24,899 nt of DNA from a virus: the IMG/VR virus record IMGVR_UViG_3300025467_000069, positions 1 through 24,899 of that record; one strand, written 5' to 3'. Under the pieces are notes generated by a model. That model was given only the letters and a program-made list of their open reading frames with translations, was not told where the DNA came from and did no database searches. Positions 13,780 through 21,138 of this stretch are shown piece by piece. How positions within the stretch are numbered: the first letter of the stretch is position 1; the number at the start of each line of letters is the position of its first letter. A program made the translations under genes and the position numbers.

Positions 13780-13786
13780 CTCCTTT
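13780..13786 (-). promoter_or_regulatory. Strong ribosome binding site of the 55-aa gene
   Basis: AAAGGAG on the minus strand, separated from the ATG at 13773 by six adenines. It is the strongest-looking site I found in the window. Its first base is the last base of the preceding hairpin (13786-13807), so folding could influence access. Confidence 0.8.
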
Positions 13787-13807
13787 CCGCTAAGATTGGG
13801 TAGCGGA
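13786..13807 (-). promoter_or_regulatory. Hairpin between fibre array and lysis cassette
   Basis: A perfect 7-bp inverted repeat (TCCGCTA 13786-13792, TAGCGGA 13801-13807) surrounds an 8-nt loop, in the 47-nt gap between the propeller fibre stop and the 55-aa gene. No T run follows on either strand, so it is not a classic terminator. It may be an RNA processing or stability element. Confidence 0.5.
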
Positions 13808-13820
13808 TTGACCCATTTTA

Positions 13821-15029
13821 TTATGTCGAAACAGAAAAATTGATATTGTTTGCGCCAACAGCAATATACCGTTGAGATGTATTAGCACTGCACGCAATTG
13901 CTAAGAAAGAATTAACTTGGCTTGTGACTAACAAAGTATAAGTCCATGTTGTGCCATTTGTAGACTTAAAATAACCCTGGTCAGCGCTTCCATTTTGTGC
14001 CGCTGAAATCATTAATCCTGCGGCATTAATAGCAAGACAACTAGATCCTTTACCGCCTAGATTTACGCCGTATGTACCACTGGCCAAAGACGGAACAGCC
14101 CAAGTAGATCCAGTTGAATTTGATAATGAATAGTAAGAAGGTCCATACGAACCAATCGCTACAAACTGATTTAATTTAGCGTTCCAAACTACTCCAGCCA
14201 TAATAACGCCAGATGTTGCAGGTGGTACGCCCATTGATCCGCCAGTAAAGCTCGTACCGTTTGAAGACGATATAAAAATCGGCGTCTGAGCGCTTGGGCC
14301 AATGTTAAAGTACGCACCTACGCCTGACCAATATCCTGCTGGATTTACAGTTAATGCATATAGTGTCGGGCTACTACCTGTACCGCTTATGGTTACTGGA
14401 GAAGTCCAGGTAGTTCCATTAGAAGAGTAAACCGTCGCAATCAGCGAAGAGTACTGTCCCGCAACAACTGTAAGACCTGAAGAATTTACAGCCACACAAC
14501 TAATAAAGAAGTTAGATATTGTGGCCTGTAAAGTAGCCGTTCCGCCGGTTGTTATCGTGTAAATAACGCCGTTGTTATTACCGTCTTGCCCTACAGCAAT
14601 AAATACTCCCAGGGTTTGATTCCATGCTACAGATGATAAGAACGGTATTTTGGTACTTGAGTTCAGTAATGTAGTTGGCGCACCCCAGGTTGTACCATTT
14701 GACGATAACCAAAAGGCCGCATTGTTGTTTGTGGGTCCACTGGTATAGTAACCGCCTACGACGCAATATACCCCGCCAGAACTGCAATCTACGCCGTAAG
14801 TAACACCGTTAGCGTATAAAGAGGTTGGTGTAGTAAATCCTAAGAAGGCTGAGGCACTATGAAAGCTATTCATATTGATGGCACCAGAGGTAGCTACACC
14901 GCTGTTATTGGACGTGTTGGGTACGTATCCACCGCCTCGGTAATAAGTCTTAAGTCCAATAGGCGTAGAACCACCAAACTCAGTATTTACGGCTGAGAGG
15001 GATATTGCGCCAGAACTGGGTAGCGTCAT
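13821..15029 (-). CDS. Tail fibre with probable six-bladed beta-propeller
   Basis: 402 aa. Residues 1-58 (LPSSGAISLSAVNTEFGG, then SGAINMNSF) are a conserved phage N-terminal attachment-type domain. From about 65 to the end come repeats with an Asp-box/BNR-like signature: SNGTTW at 110, a weak copy near 159 (ITTGGTAT), SNGTTW at 203, SNGTSF at 256, STGSTW at 305 and TNGTTW at 357. Spacing is 44-53 residues, and intervening strands repeat A-x-VG or A-IG. Six repeats fit a six-bladed propeller, as in sialidase-like or carbohydrate-binding folds. No sialidase catalytic residues can be identified, so binding is more likely than catalysis. The start overlaps the preceding stop (ATGA). Confidence 0.7.
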   Translation of the reverse strand: MTLPSSGAISLSAVNTEFGGSTPIGLKTYYRGGGYVPNTSNNSGVATSGAINMNSFHSASAFLGFTTPTSLYANGVTYGVDCSSGGVYCVVGGYYTSGPTNNNAAFWLSSNGTTWGAPTTLLNSSTKIPFLSSVAWNQTLGVFIAVGQDGNNNGVIYTITTGGTATLQATISNFFISCVAVNSSGLTVVAGQYSSLIATVYSSNGTTWTSPVTISGTGSSPTLYALTVNPAGYWSGVGAYFNIGPSAQTPIFISSSNGTSFTGGSMGVPPATSGVIMAGVVWNAKLNQFVAIGSYGPSYYSLSNSTGSTWAVPSLASGTYGVNLGGKGSSCLAINAAGLMISAAQNGSADQGYFKSTNGTTWTYTLLVTSQVNSFLAIACSANTSQRYIAVGANNINFSVST

Positions 15030-15505
15030 GCTGGTGTACCTGATGCAGTTACGTTAGCAAGGGCTATGAAATTACCGCTAGAGTCTAAAGAGGCCACTAC
15101 AGTACCGTTATAGCTAAATTCTAGGACTGTGGCTGTACCGCCGGTTTGTACCGTCCAGCCTCCTGAATTAGATATTTTTGTGGCACTTGTTGCGGTTGTT
15201 GCGCTTATTGCAGTACCCGCGGTTGCGGCGTTTAGGTTGGCCACTTGGGTTGTGCTTGAGACAACAAAAGGAGGCGTTCCTGTGGATACGGTTGAGGTAA
15301 TTTGACTGAATGTACCGCTTGTTGCTGACTTAGTAGCCAAGACTTGAACCGTACCTGAGTTATCCTTGTAGAACAATTTACCATCGGCATAGTTAATTGC
15401 TAACTCACAGCCAGAGGATGAGCTAGTCAAATTGGCCGCGATTGGAGTATTTGTTGACGTACCACTTCCGTATATCAGCAAAGGAGTGTATCCGGATTGG
15501 CTCAT
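15026..15505 (-). CDS. Tail fibre segment protein (159 aa)
   Basis: It starts MSQSGYTPLLIYGSGTSTNT and continues with a conserved-looking fibre cassette, GCELAINYADGKLFYKDNSG, found at the start of many environmental phage fibres. The rest is Thr/Ala/Ser-rich beta sequence with a final LEFSYNGTVVASLDSSGNF repeat typical of fibre shafts. It overlaps both neighbours by ATGA junctions (15502-15505 and 15026-15029). With the next gene, which has its own N-terminal domain, it could form one compound fibre. No receptor-binding tip can be recognised, and the role is inferred. Confidence 0.7.
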   Translation of the reverse strand: MSQSGYTPLLIYGSGTSTNTPIAANLTSSSSGCELAINYADGKLFYKDNSGTVQVLATKSATSGTFSQITSTVSTGTPPFVVSSTTQVANLNAATAGTAISATTATSATKISNSGGWTVQTGGTATVLEFSYNGTVVASLDSSGNFIALANVTASGTPA

Positions 15506-15711
15506 GGTAATGTCTCCATAAATGTTGTTAGTGCTGATCCAGTAATAGGATTACCTTCAGCATCGTTTAATTGGACACCGTTTTGAATGTCTTTTTTGAA
15601 GTTTGCATAGTCTGTATTGTCTGGTGCAAATGGGATGCAAGCAGTATCTGTACTTCTTGTAACAGATAAAATTTTGGGAAACATTTCAGTTGTTGATTGC
15701 AATTGATACAT
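15502..15711 (-). CDS. Small fibre-partner protein, copy 2 (69 aa)
   Basis: MYQLQSTTEM, then PFAPDNTDYANFKKDIQNGV, then LNDAEGNPITGSALTTFMET. The core DNTDY-x-x-FK-x-D-x-x-NGV-x-L-x-DAEGNP is shared with the 71-aa protein at 16792-17007. The NTDY-F/Y motif is that of a widespread family of short phage proteins encoded next to fibre genes, sometimes annotated as tail assembly proteins. It starts 1 nt after the stop of the 360-aa fibre, with CGGAG before the ATG, the same junction layout as the other copy. A chaperone or fibre-assembly role is inferred. Confidence 0.8.
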   Translation of the reverse strand: MYQLQSTTEMFPKILSVTRSTDTACIPFAPDNTDYANFKKDIQNGVQLNDAEGNPITGSALTTFMETLP

Positions 15712-15712
15712 T

Positions 15713-16795
15713 TTATAACTCCGAGGATGCCGCTAAATAACCGCTAGTAGTATTGTTAATATAAAGAATTGCGGCATAACCAACAGTACTTGCTGTTAAA
15801 GAATTATATTGAATCATTGCTGAATCTGTACCTGTATAAGTAAGATTTGGTGATCCTACGCTAGTAGATGCAGAACCACTTGCAAGCAACAAAGTATTTC
15901 CAACAAAAGTTGGCGCAGATCTCATAGTAACTGGATATTTTAAATATAACTGAGCATTTGCACTTGCAAAATAATGTCCTGCCGCAACTCCTGCATAATT
16001 TCCGCCCGTTCCGCCTAGCACCATAATTTGCCAATAATATCTTTGACACAAAGTTAGTTCAGTAGTAATGGGGCGGTAATCAAAAGATGTTGCTTGCGTT
16101 CCTTTTTCTAATTGCACACCAGTTACATAAAAAGTAGCTCCGCTTGTTGAAATCCAAGCAGTCTGTCCAGTTGCTCCAATGTAACTTCCTGATGTCCAAG
16201 AACCTGCCGCAGTTAGATTAGAAGAACCCGCACTCAAGCAAAAATCAAGATATAAACCAACTCCGTTTGTTCCTCCTACCCATGTTCCAGTTGTTGGACC
16301 AGGAATCGTTGCGCTAATCTGCGTCCATGTATTGGCTACAGGTATTGAGTAAGAAAAAGCATAGCTTAGTGTTGTTGCACTATTTCTTATTGCTCCACTA
16401 AATGTCCCAGTCACACTTGAATAAACCCATGCCGATACTGTTACCGTTTGTGCATTAGCAGTACCCCAATTAAAATCAGATGTGGTAAAACCTTCTATCG
16501 GTTGTTGAATAATAAAATAATCACCAGAGGAAGGAGTTTCTGTAGCTGTTACTGTTAGCAACATACTTGAACTAAATCCTGCGGGGGCAGTACTTGACAA
16601 CTGATACGACCAAGTTCCTGAGCCTGACTTATACAAAGCCCATCTATCGGCAGAATAACCAGAAGGAGCGGGACTTTGAACTGCGCCAGAATATCTTTGA
16701 TCAATTTGCATCTGACCGTTCATTACACGGTTCTTAAAGCCATAGTACTGCGCTGTCGTTTGGAGCATCCCACTTGGGACTTGTGTCAAGCTCAT
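15713..16795 (-). CDS. Tail fibre with carbohydrate-binding-like module, copy 2
   Basis: 360 aa. After a short leader comes KNRVMNGQMQIDQRYSG and a SADRWALYK motif, the entry to a jelly-roll domain of CBM4/9-like type often seen in phage fibres. The pattern PVANTWTQISATIPGPTTGT, then WVGGTNGVGLYLDF and GVQLEKGTQATSFDYRPI, closes the module, followed by LCQRYYW. The last about 100 residues differ strongly from the paralogue at 17009-18064 but both end in a YLAxSxEL-like motif. Its start overlaps the preceding small gene as ATGA. It probably binds cell-surface sugars; the module identity is by pattern only. Confidence 0.75.
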   Translation of the reverse strand: MSLTQVPSGMLQTTAQYYGFKNRVMNGQMQIDQRYSGAVQSPAPSGYSADRWALYKSGSGTWSYQLSSTAPAGFSSSMLLTVTATETPSSGDYFIIQQPIEGFTTSDFNWGTANAQTVTVSAWVYSSVTGTFSGAIRNSATTLSYAFSYSIPVANTWTQISATIPGPTTGTWVGGTNGVGLYLDFCLSAGSSNLTAAGSWTSGSYIGATGQTAWISTSGATFYVTGVQLEKGTQATSFDYRPITTELTLCQRYYWQIMVLGGTGGNYAGVAAGHYFASANAQLYLKYPVTMRSAPTFVGNTLLLASGSASTSVGSPNLTYTGTDSAMIQYNSLTASTVGYAAILYINNTTSGYLAASSEL

Positions 16796-17007
16796 GCTAA
16801 TCCTTCAAGAAAGGTTTTAATCTGATCTGCCGTCATAGGGTTGCCTTCAGCATCACTTAGTGCTACGCCATTGGCTAGGTCTGCTTTGAAGCGTTGGTAG
16901 TCGGTGTTGTCTGTAACGTATGGGACTGATGTTTCTGAGCCGTCAGCGTTTGCTCTCGAAACCGCAGTTGCAGGACCTGTAGATAAAGGAAAATATAGTT
17001 TATACAT
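16792..17007 (-). CDS. Small fibre-partner protein, copy 1 (71 aa)
   Basis: Start set at ATG 17007 (MYKLYFPLSTG) because GGAG lies 8 nt upstream and the upstream stop is at 17009; an ATG-like start 15 nt earlier would lie in the fibre gene. The core PYVTDNTDYQRFKADLANGV then LSDAEGNPMTADQ matches the 69-aa copy at 15502-15711, while the N-terminal 25 residues differ. It overlaps the next fibre start as ATGA. Position between two paralogous fibres suggests it serves the fibre just upstream, as a folding or attachment partner, though this is inference. Confidence 0.8.
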   Translation of the reverse strand: MYKLYFPLSTGPATAVSRANADGSETSVPYVTDNTDYQRFKADLANGVALSDAEGNPMTADQIKTFLEGLA

Positions 17008-17008
17008 T

Positions 17009-18064
17009 TTAAAGCTCCGCACTCATTGCAAGATATGCTGTAGGATCTGAACTTGCTGTCCAGTATGATGAATACCCTGGAGTACCACCAGAACCGCCAG
17101 TCCAACCTATTTGAATTAGATCCGGTCCAGACTGATTATTATCAACTTGAAATGTACCTGCAGTTCCATAACTTACACGCCAATTGCCGTTTTTAGTTGC
17201 AGAAGGAATAGTTCGCATTGTCACTTTTAAATTGACTGGACCCCACGCAATAGCCGTTGCTTCAAAAGTCAGGATTGTAAAAACTTGGTAGTTGTATGTT
17301 CCAGAATATATCTTCCAATAATACCTTTGACATAGTTGCAATTCATTTGTGTACTGTCTATATTCAAATGGAGTAGCTGTACTTCCTGCTTCTAGTTGTA
17401 CTCCTGTGAAATAAAAGGTAGCCCCAGATGTGCCAACTACGCTAACTGCTCCTGTGGCTGACGTATAAAAAGCACTAGCCCATGAACCTGCGGATCCGCT
17501 TTGAGAAGTTCCTGCGCCTAATGAGAAATAAATACGCATACCAACACCATTGGTAGCCCCAACCCAAGTACCCGAAGTAGGTCCTGCAATAGTAATGCTT
17601 ATTTGAGTCCAAGTATTTGCTACTGGAATTGAATAGCTAAACGGATATGAATAGGAAGTTCCGCTATTAACAATAGCACCCCCAAATGTGCCTGTTAATG
17701 AGGACTGAACCCAAAACGATAGCGTTACTGCTTTAGCAGTAGCAGTTCCCCACCCTAAGTCTGCGGTATTAAAACCTTCAATAAATTGATTTATAGAAAA
17801 ATAATCTGATGAAGATACAGAATATGCAGATGAAGATGTGGCTAATATACTATTTGTAAACCCTGTTGGTGCGGTAGATGATTGCGATACAGTATATTTG
17901 CTTGCTTGTGTAGATGTTAAAGCCCATCTATCTAAGCTGTATGTTGCATCAACCGCAGTCCCACTAAAACCACGCTGATTTATAACCATCGCACCGTTAA
18001 TAATACGGTTACGCATTGTTGGGTTTGAAGAGCCGTACTGGGCTACTGATACTGCGTTTGTCAT
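17009..18064 (-). CDS. Tail fibre with carbohydrate-binding-like module, copy 1
   Basis: 351 aa from ATG 18064, which overlaps the preceding stop as TAATG and has GGAG upstream; an in-frame ATG at 18091 inside the previous gene is less likely. The layout matches the 360-aa paralogue: MRNRIINGAMVINQRGFSG and YSLDRWALT, the middle PVANTWTQISITIAGPTSGT, WVGATNGVGMRIYFSLGAG, GVQLEAGSTATPFEYRQYTN, LCQRYYWKI. The C-terminal about 100 residues are unlike the paralogue until the closing YLAMSAEL. The jelly-roll carbohydrate-binding assignment is by pattern. It likely acts as a receptor-binding fibre. Confidence 0.75.
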   Translation of the reverse strand: MTNAVSVAQYGSSNPTMRNRIINGAMVINQRGFSGTAVDATYSLDRWALTSTQASKYTVSQSSTAPTGFTNSILATSSSAYSVSSSDYFSINQFIEGFNTADLGWGTATAKAVTLSFWVQSSLTGTFGGAIVNSGTSYSYPFSYSIPVANTWTQISITIAGPTSGTWVGATNGVGMRIYFSLGAGTSQSGSAGSWASAFYTSATGAVSVVGTSGATFYFTGVQLEAGSTATPFEYRQYTNELQLCQRYYWKIYSGTYNYQVFTILTFEATAIAWGPVNLKVTMRTIPSATKNGNWRVSYGTAGTFQVDNNQSGPDLIQIGWTGGSGGTPGYSSYWTASSDPTAYLAMSAEL

Positions 18065-19023
18065 TATCTGATCTCCATAAGTGTCATACAAGAAGTCAAA
18101 TTACCTTCTCCAAAAAAAGCAGTACCAGAAGACCCGATTCTGAATTGAGCTGTATATGTTAATGAAGATGTAGATGATGGACTATCTAAATAAGACATAC
18201 TTAATGGCATGTCAACTTGTGATCCTAAACCATCAATAACCAAACCATTGCTACCACCTAAATTTGTACTACCTCTGTAAATTGTGTAAAAACTTGACTG
18301 CCCAGTAGATGCACCAGAAACACTATTTACAATTACAAGTATTTTGCTTGTTGAAAATTGCGGGGTAATGCTTGCAGATAAGTTTGTTGTTACAAAAGAT
18401 GTTGAGGTTGTTGATTGATTTCCAGATAATGTTGATCCAACAACTTGAATTACACTACCAGTAGGCTGTTGTACCGCAGTTAATATTTGACTTTGAACCA
18501 GATTAGAACCGCTTACACTACCCGCAGTATTCGGTATAGCATTAAGCACAGAGCTAACCAGGAAGCTCTCGACTATTACCGTATCTCCAGATGCCGCTCC
18601 ACTTGCCAGTACTACCGTTGTTCCGTTAGATGCCGTGTAGTCAGATGTAGGGGTTAGCAGTACACCGTTTCTGTATACGTTAATAAACCCAACTGTATAA
18701 CTAGGAGGCGTAAAGGTTGTCTGTGATGCAGTTGCAGTAAAGGTTGTTACTGTTCTGTATGCAGTTGTTGTTACTCCAGATGCAGGGATACCTAGGTACC
18801 TTGCAGAGATATTACCCGTACCCGTTGGGGGTGCTTGGGTGAATGTAAGGGTTGTGCCAACTACAGAATATGTATCAGGAGACTGAAGTACGCCACTAAC
18901 CGCCACCAGTACCGAGGCAGTATTGGCGGGGGCAACAGACATGGTAAATACTGTAGTCGAGTTATTCCCGCTGAACGTATCAACTAGAAATGCTGACTGG
19001 ATTAAAGGATTTCCAATGTACAT
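18064..19023 (-). CDS. Tail fibre protein with duplicated N-terminal domain (319 aa)
   Basis: It starts MYIGNPLIQSAF, then two tandem about 65-residue domains: 15-78 (DTFSGNNSTTVFTMSVAPAN ... APPTGTGNISARYLG) and 91-154 (TVTTFTATASQTTFTPPSYT ... GDTVIVESF). Both have the pattern F-x-x-x-x-x-QT-x-F, Y-x-V-x-x-VYRNG/VSGV-L-x-S-P-x-x-DY of phage fibre anchor domains. The C-terminal part (QPTGSVIQVVGSTLSGNQST ... PQFSTSKILVIVNSVSG) is a fibre-tip type beta domain. The same MYIGN start opens the 411-aa fibre, so the two are paralogous at the anchor end only. It follows the XkdW-like gene by TAAATG. Confidence 0.75.
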   Translation of the reverse strand: MYIGNPLIQSAFLVDTFSGNNSTTVFTMSVAPANTASVLVAVSGVLQSPDTYSVVGTTLTFTQAPPTGTGNISARYLGIPASGVTTTAYRTVTTFTATASQTTFTPPSYTVGFINVYRNGVLLTPTSDYTASNGTTVVLASGAASGDTVIVESFLVSSVLNAIPNTAGSVSGSNLVQSQILTAVQQPTGSVIQVVGSTLSGNQSTTSTSFVTTNLSASITPQFSTSKILVIVNSVSGASTGQSSFYTIYRGSTNLGGSNGLVIDGLGSQVDMPLSMSYLDSPSSTSSLTYTAQFRIGSSGTAFFGEGNLTSCMTLMEIR

Positions 19024-19206
19024 TTATTTCCCCGTTGCCTGAAGTTGTTCTTCAGTTGGTTGTGGATTACTGTTTGTCCATGACTTTATGTAATCACCTT
19101 TACCATCACTATCGTTTTGCAAATGAATTGTTCCCTTGATTGGGTCAAAGTCTACTTCAGTAAGTGTTGGGTAAATTGTCATTATTTGATCAATTAAAGC
19201 CATCAT
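19024..19206 (-). CDS. XkdW-like small tail protein (60 aa)
   Basis: MMALIDQIMTIYPTLTEVDF, then GTIHLQNDSDGKGDYIKSW and a PQPTEEQL end. The pattern I-x-x-x-YP-x-x-x-x-x-DF, NDSDG-x-GDYI-x-W, P-x-PT-x-x-QL is that of XkdW-type short phage tail proteins, encoded among fibre genes. Two adjacent ATG codons follow GGAG; spacing favours the second (19203). The start overlaps the C1q-like fibre stop (ATGATG). It is the third kind of short partner gene in this fibre array. Biochemical role unknown. Confidence 0.75.
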   Translation of the reverse strand: MMALIDQIMTIYPTLTEVDFDPIKGTIHLQNDSDGKGDYIKSWTNSNPQPTEEQLQATGK

Positions 19207-19766
19207 ATACTCCGAATAAATGAGCCATTAAACCCTGTGGCAGTTACACCGTTAGCAAGGTTTTGACCTGTTGAAAGATAAATAAATGCTTCAACATAAT
19301 CAGTAGAACCATTAAACTTCATAACCATACTGTTCATTGAAGAACCTACGTTTGCACTTCCAGAATCCATACCATAATAGTAAGTAGATCCATTTTGAAT
19401 TAAAGCAGTAATAACTCTACAAGGAGTAGAAACGCCACAAAAAACATTTAGTTGATAATACCCTGGAATGGTAGGAGTAAATCTATAAGTTGACGCATTA
19501 AAGTTTGAGTTGGTATCAAAAGCTACTGTGTTAAATTGTATTTTTGTAAATGTAGTAGCTGAAACACTTTGAGTTGTTCCTGAACTTATTGACGTTTGAA
19601 AAGCAGGACCACCAGTAATAGTATCCCAAGCACTACCGTTGTAAACTTCCATTCCACCATAAGTGGTGTTATACCCAATTTGCCCAACAAAAGGAGAGCT
19701 AGGTCTACCCGCAGTAGTCCAATTGGTTTGTGTTAAACCATATGAATCAATCGTGCTTAGTGGCAT
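19203..19766 (-). CDS. Short fibre with C1q-like C-terminal domain
   Basis: 187 aa. Residues 20-50 (GRPSSPFVGQIGYNTTYGGM, EVYNGSAWDTI) form a fibre-base motif common in environmental phages. The C-terminal 120 residues have the strand pattern of a C1q/TNF-like jelly roll: FTKIQFNTVAFDTNSNF, YRFTPTIPGYYQLNVFCGVS, a central NGSTYYYG, and a closing NGVTATGFNGSFIRSI. Such trimeric domains are receptor-binding tips. The gene starts inside the end of the 51-aa gene (20-bp overlap). Fold assignment is by pattern and needs structure prediction to settle. Confidence 0.7.
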   Translation of the reverse strand: MPLSTIDSYGLTQTNWTTAGRPSSPFVGQIGYNTTYGGMEVYNGSAWDTITGGPAFQTSISSGTTQSVSATTFTKIQFNTVAFDTNSNFNASTYRFTPTIPGYYQLNVFCGVSTPCRVITALIQNGSTYYYGMDSGSANVGSSMNSMVMKFNGSTDYVEAFIYLSTGQNLANGVTATGFNGSFIRSI

Positions 19767-19902
19767 CTTCTACCTCTTTTTGTTGTTCTTGCACTTCTCT
19801 AGTAATAGCATCTATGAGTTGTCTAACTTCCCTGTGAGGTTGGTTATCTAGATACTGCATGAGTCCGTTGAATACCTGTGCTGAGAGTTTGATTTCGTTC
19901 AT
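19747..19902 (-). CDS. Short fibre-array partner protein, copy 1 (51 aa)
   Basis: A 51-aa gene from ATG 19902 (TAATG with the S74 fibre stop) to TGA 19747. The protein starts MNEIKLSAQVFNGLMQYLDN, continues QPHREVRQLIDAITREVQEQ and ends in a charged helix. It is paralogous to the 55-aa protein at 13606-13773 and like it follows a large fibre gene directly. It is below the length usually reported by ORF callers. Predicted helical and soluble, without TM or signal. A role as fibre-assembly partner is inferred from recurrence next to fibres. Confidence 0.8.
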   Translation of the reverse strand: MNEIKLSAQVFNGLMQYLDNQPHREVRQLIDAITREVQEQQKEVEDATKHD

Positions 19903-21137
19903 TATGCTACCTTTGCTTCTAGAGCGGTTACTTTTGCGGATAGTTCTTGAATTGATTTAATTAAAACTGCAGTTAGTTTATCGTAGTTAACATAATCAGC
20001 TAATCCATCTTTATTTTTACCAACTACTTCAGGAATTACGTTTATCATTTCTTCTGCAATTACACCAATATCAGCAACCTTGTCGGAGATATGATCAAAA
20101 TTAACAGCTCTCATTTTTAATACATCAGCTAAACCGTATTTAATATCTTGTACATTTTCTTTATACCTAAGTGAAGATGTACTGTATGAGACTAATCCTG
20201 TTGAGGTATTAAAAACCATTGTTGAACCAGAACCAGAATTTAATCCGTTGGTTATATAAAAATTACCTGGCAAACATCTGATTTCAAATGGTACGTTTGC
20301 GCCATTTGTATTATTAATAAAATTAAAACACAAAGCTCCTGATATAGAACCAGTAGATGCGCCCATAGATAAATTAATATTATTAGCCGCCCTTATTGCA
20401 AATTTTCCACTTGCAGGATCGCTTGTTGAACCAACAAACAAATTACCACTATTATCTAGTGTCATTGCTTGGGTAAATGTTATTGAAGTACCCGCTGTTC
20501 CAGATGGCGCTATTTGCCAACTATGAGAACCATTGCCTTCAGCTTGGCTATAAGTTGTTGCATAATGCGATGTTATATATATCCAATTAGAACCATTCCA
20601 ATAACAATTCCCCGCCAAATACCCACCATAAGTTATGTCTCCTTTTGTTAAAGAAAACCCATTTGGCAATTCAATGGTTTTTGTACTAGATAAACTAGGT
20701 GTAACTCCTACACCTACGTTTTGGGCTGTATCAATAGTTACCGCAGTAGTACCGTTATTAGTTTGAAGTAATAAGTTAGTAGATGCGGCACTTGTTATCG
20801 TATTGGTTGTTGTTGTTCCACTAAGCGTTAAATTGCTTTGTAGTTGTAATGTTCCAACCGTACCCGCTGAAGGCTGAATAACCTGAGTTATTAAGCTTGT
20901 GTACTCAACCCAGATGTTATTTGTTCCGCTTGGGGGCGCAGAGGCAAACGTAATTGTGTTACCAGATACTGTGTACGCTGATCCAGGATTCTGATCTACA
21001 TTAGCTACATTAACAATCATCTGGTATGTGGACGCAACTGGGCGAGACAGCGTAAACGCAGTCGTACTTGCATTACCGCTGAAGAAATCTACCTGCGGTG
21101 TAAACCCTTGGGTTATGACGGTGTTGCCAATGTACAT
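19902..21137 (-). CDS. Tail fibre with S74 self-cleaving chaperone domain
   Basis: 411 aa. MYIGN start and an N-terminal anchor domain (17-80, DFFSGNASTTAFTLSRPVAS) shared with the 319-aa fibre, then a shaft and a beta-rich central part. The last 90 residues are an intramolecular chaperone of the peptidase S74 family: SLRYKENVQDI (S322, K326), DIGVIAEEMINVIPEVV, YVNYDKLTAVLIKSIQELSA. In this family the domain trimerises the fibre, then cuts itself off next to the conserved serine; K326 would be the partner lysine. So the mature fibre would end near residue 321. The domain call is firm. Confidence 0.88.
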   Translation of the reverse strand: MYIGNTVITQGFTPQVDFFSGNASTTAFTLSRPVASTYQMIVNVANVDQNPGSAYTVSGNTITFASAPPSGTNNIWVEYTSLITQVIQPSAGTVGTLQLQSNLTLSGTTTTNTITSAASTNLLLQTNNGTTAVTIDTAQNVGVGVTPSLSSTKTIELPNGFSLTKGDITYGGYLAGNCYWNGSNWIYITSHYATTYSQAEGNGSHSWQIAPSGTAGTSITFTQAMTLDNSGNLFVGSTSDPASGKFAIRAANNINLSMGASTGSISGALCFNFINNTNGANVPFEIRCLPGNFYITNGLNSGSGSTMVFNTSTGLVSYSTSSLRYKENVQDIKYGLADVLKMRAVNFDHISDKVADIGVIAEEMINVIPEVVGKNKDGLADYVNYDKLTAVLIKSIQELSAKVTALEAKVA

Positions 21138-21138
21138 A

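Noticed and set aside
13786-13807. Terminator between fibre array and lysis genes
   Set aside because: A 7-bp hairpin is present but no T run follows on the minus strand (AAGGAG follows), so it is listed only as a hairpin.
13774-13860. Possible minus-strand promoter (CATAAT-like -10) before the lysis cassette
   Set aside because: No acceptable -35 element at proper spacing; A/T-rich context makes chance matches likely.
15713-18064. Diversity-generating retroelement acting on the duplicated fibres
   Set aside because: No reverse transcriptase gene and no template/variable repeat pair with adenine-biased changes is visible; differences are spread and include length changes.
18065-18091. Upstream ATG (18091) for the first carbohydrate-binding-like fibre
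   Set aside because: The ATG at 18064 has GGAG upstream and a TAATG junction, and gives an N-terminus similar in layout to the paralogue.
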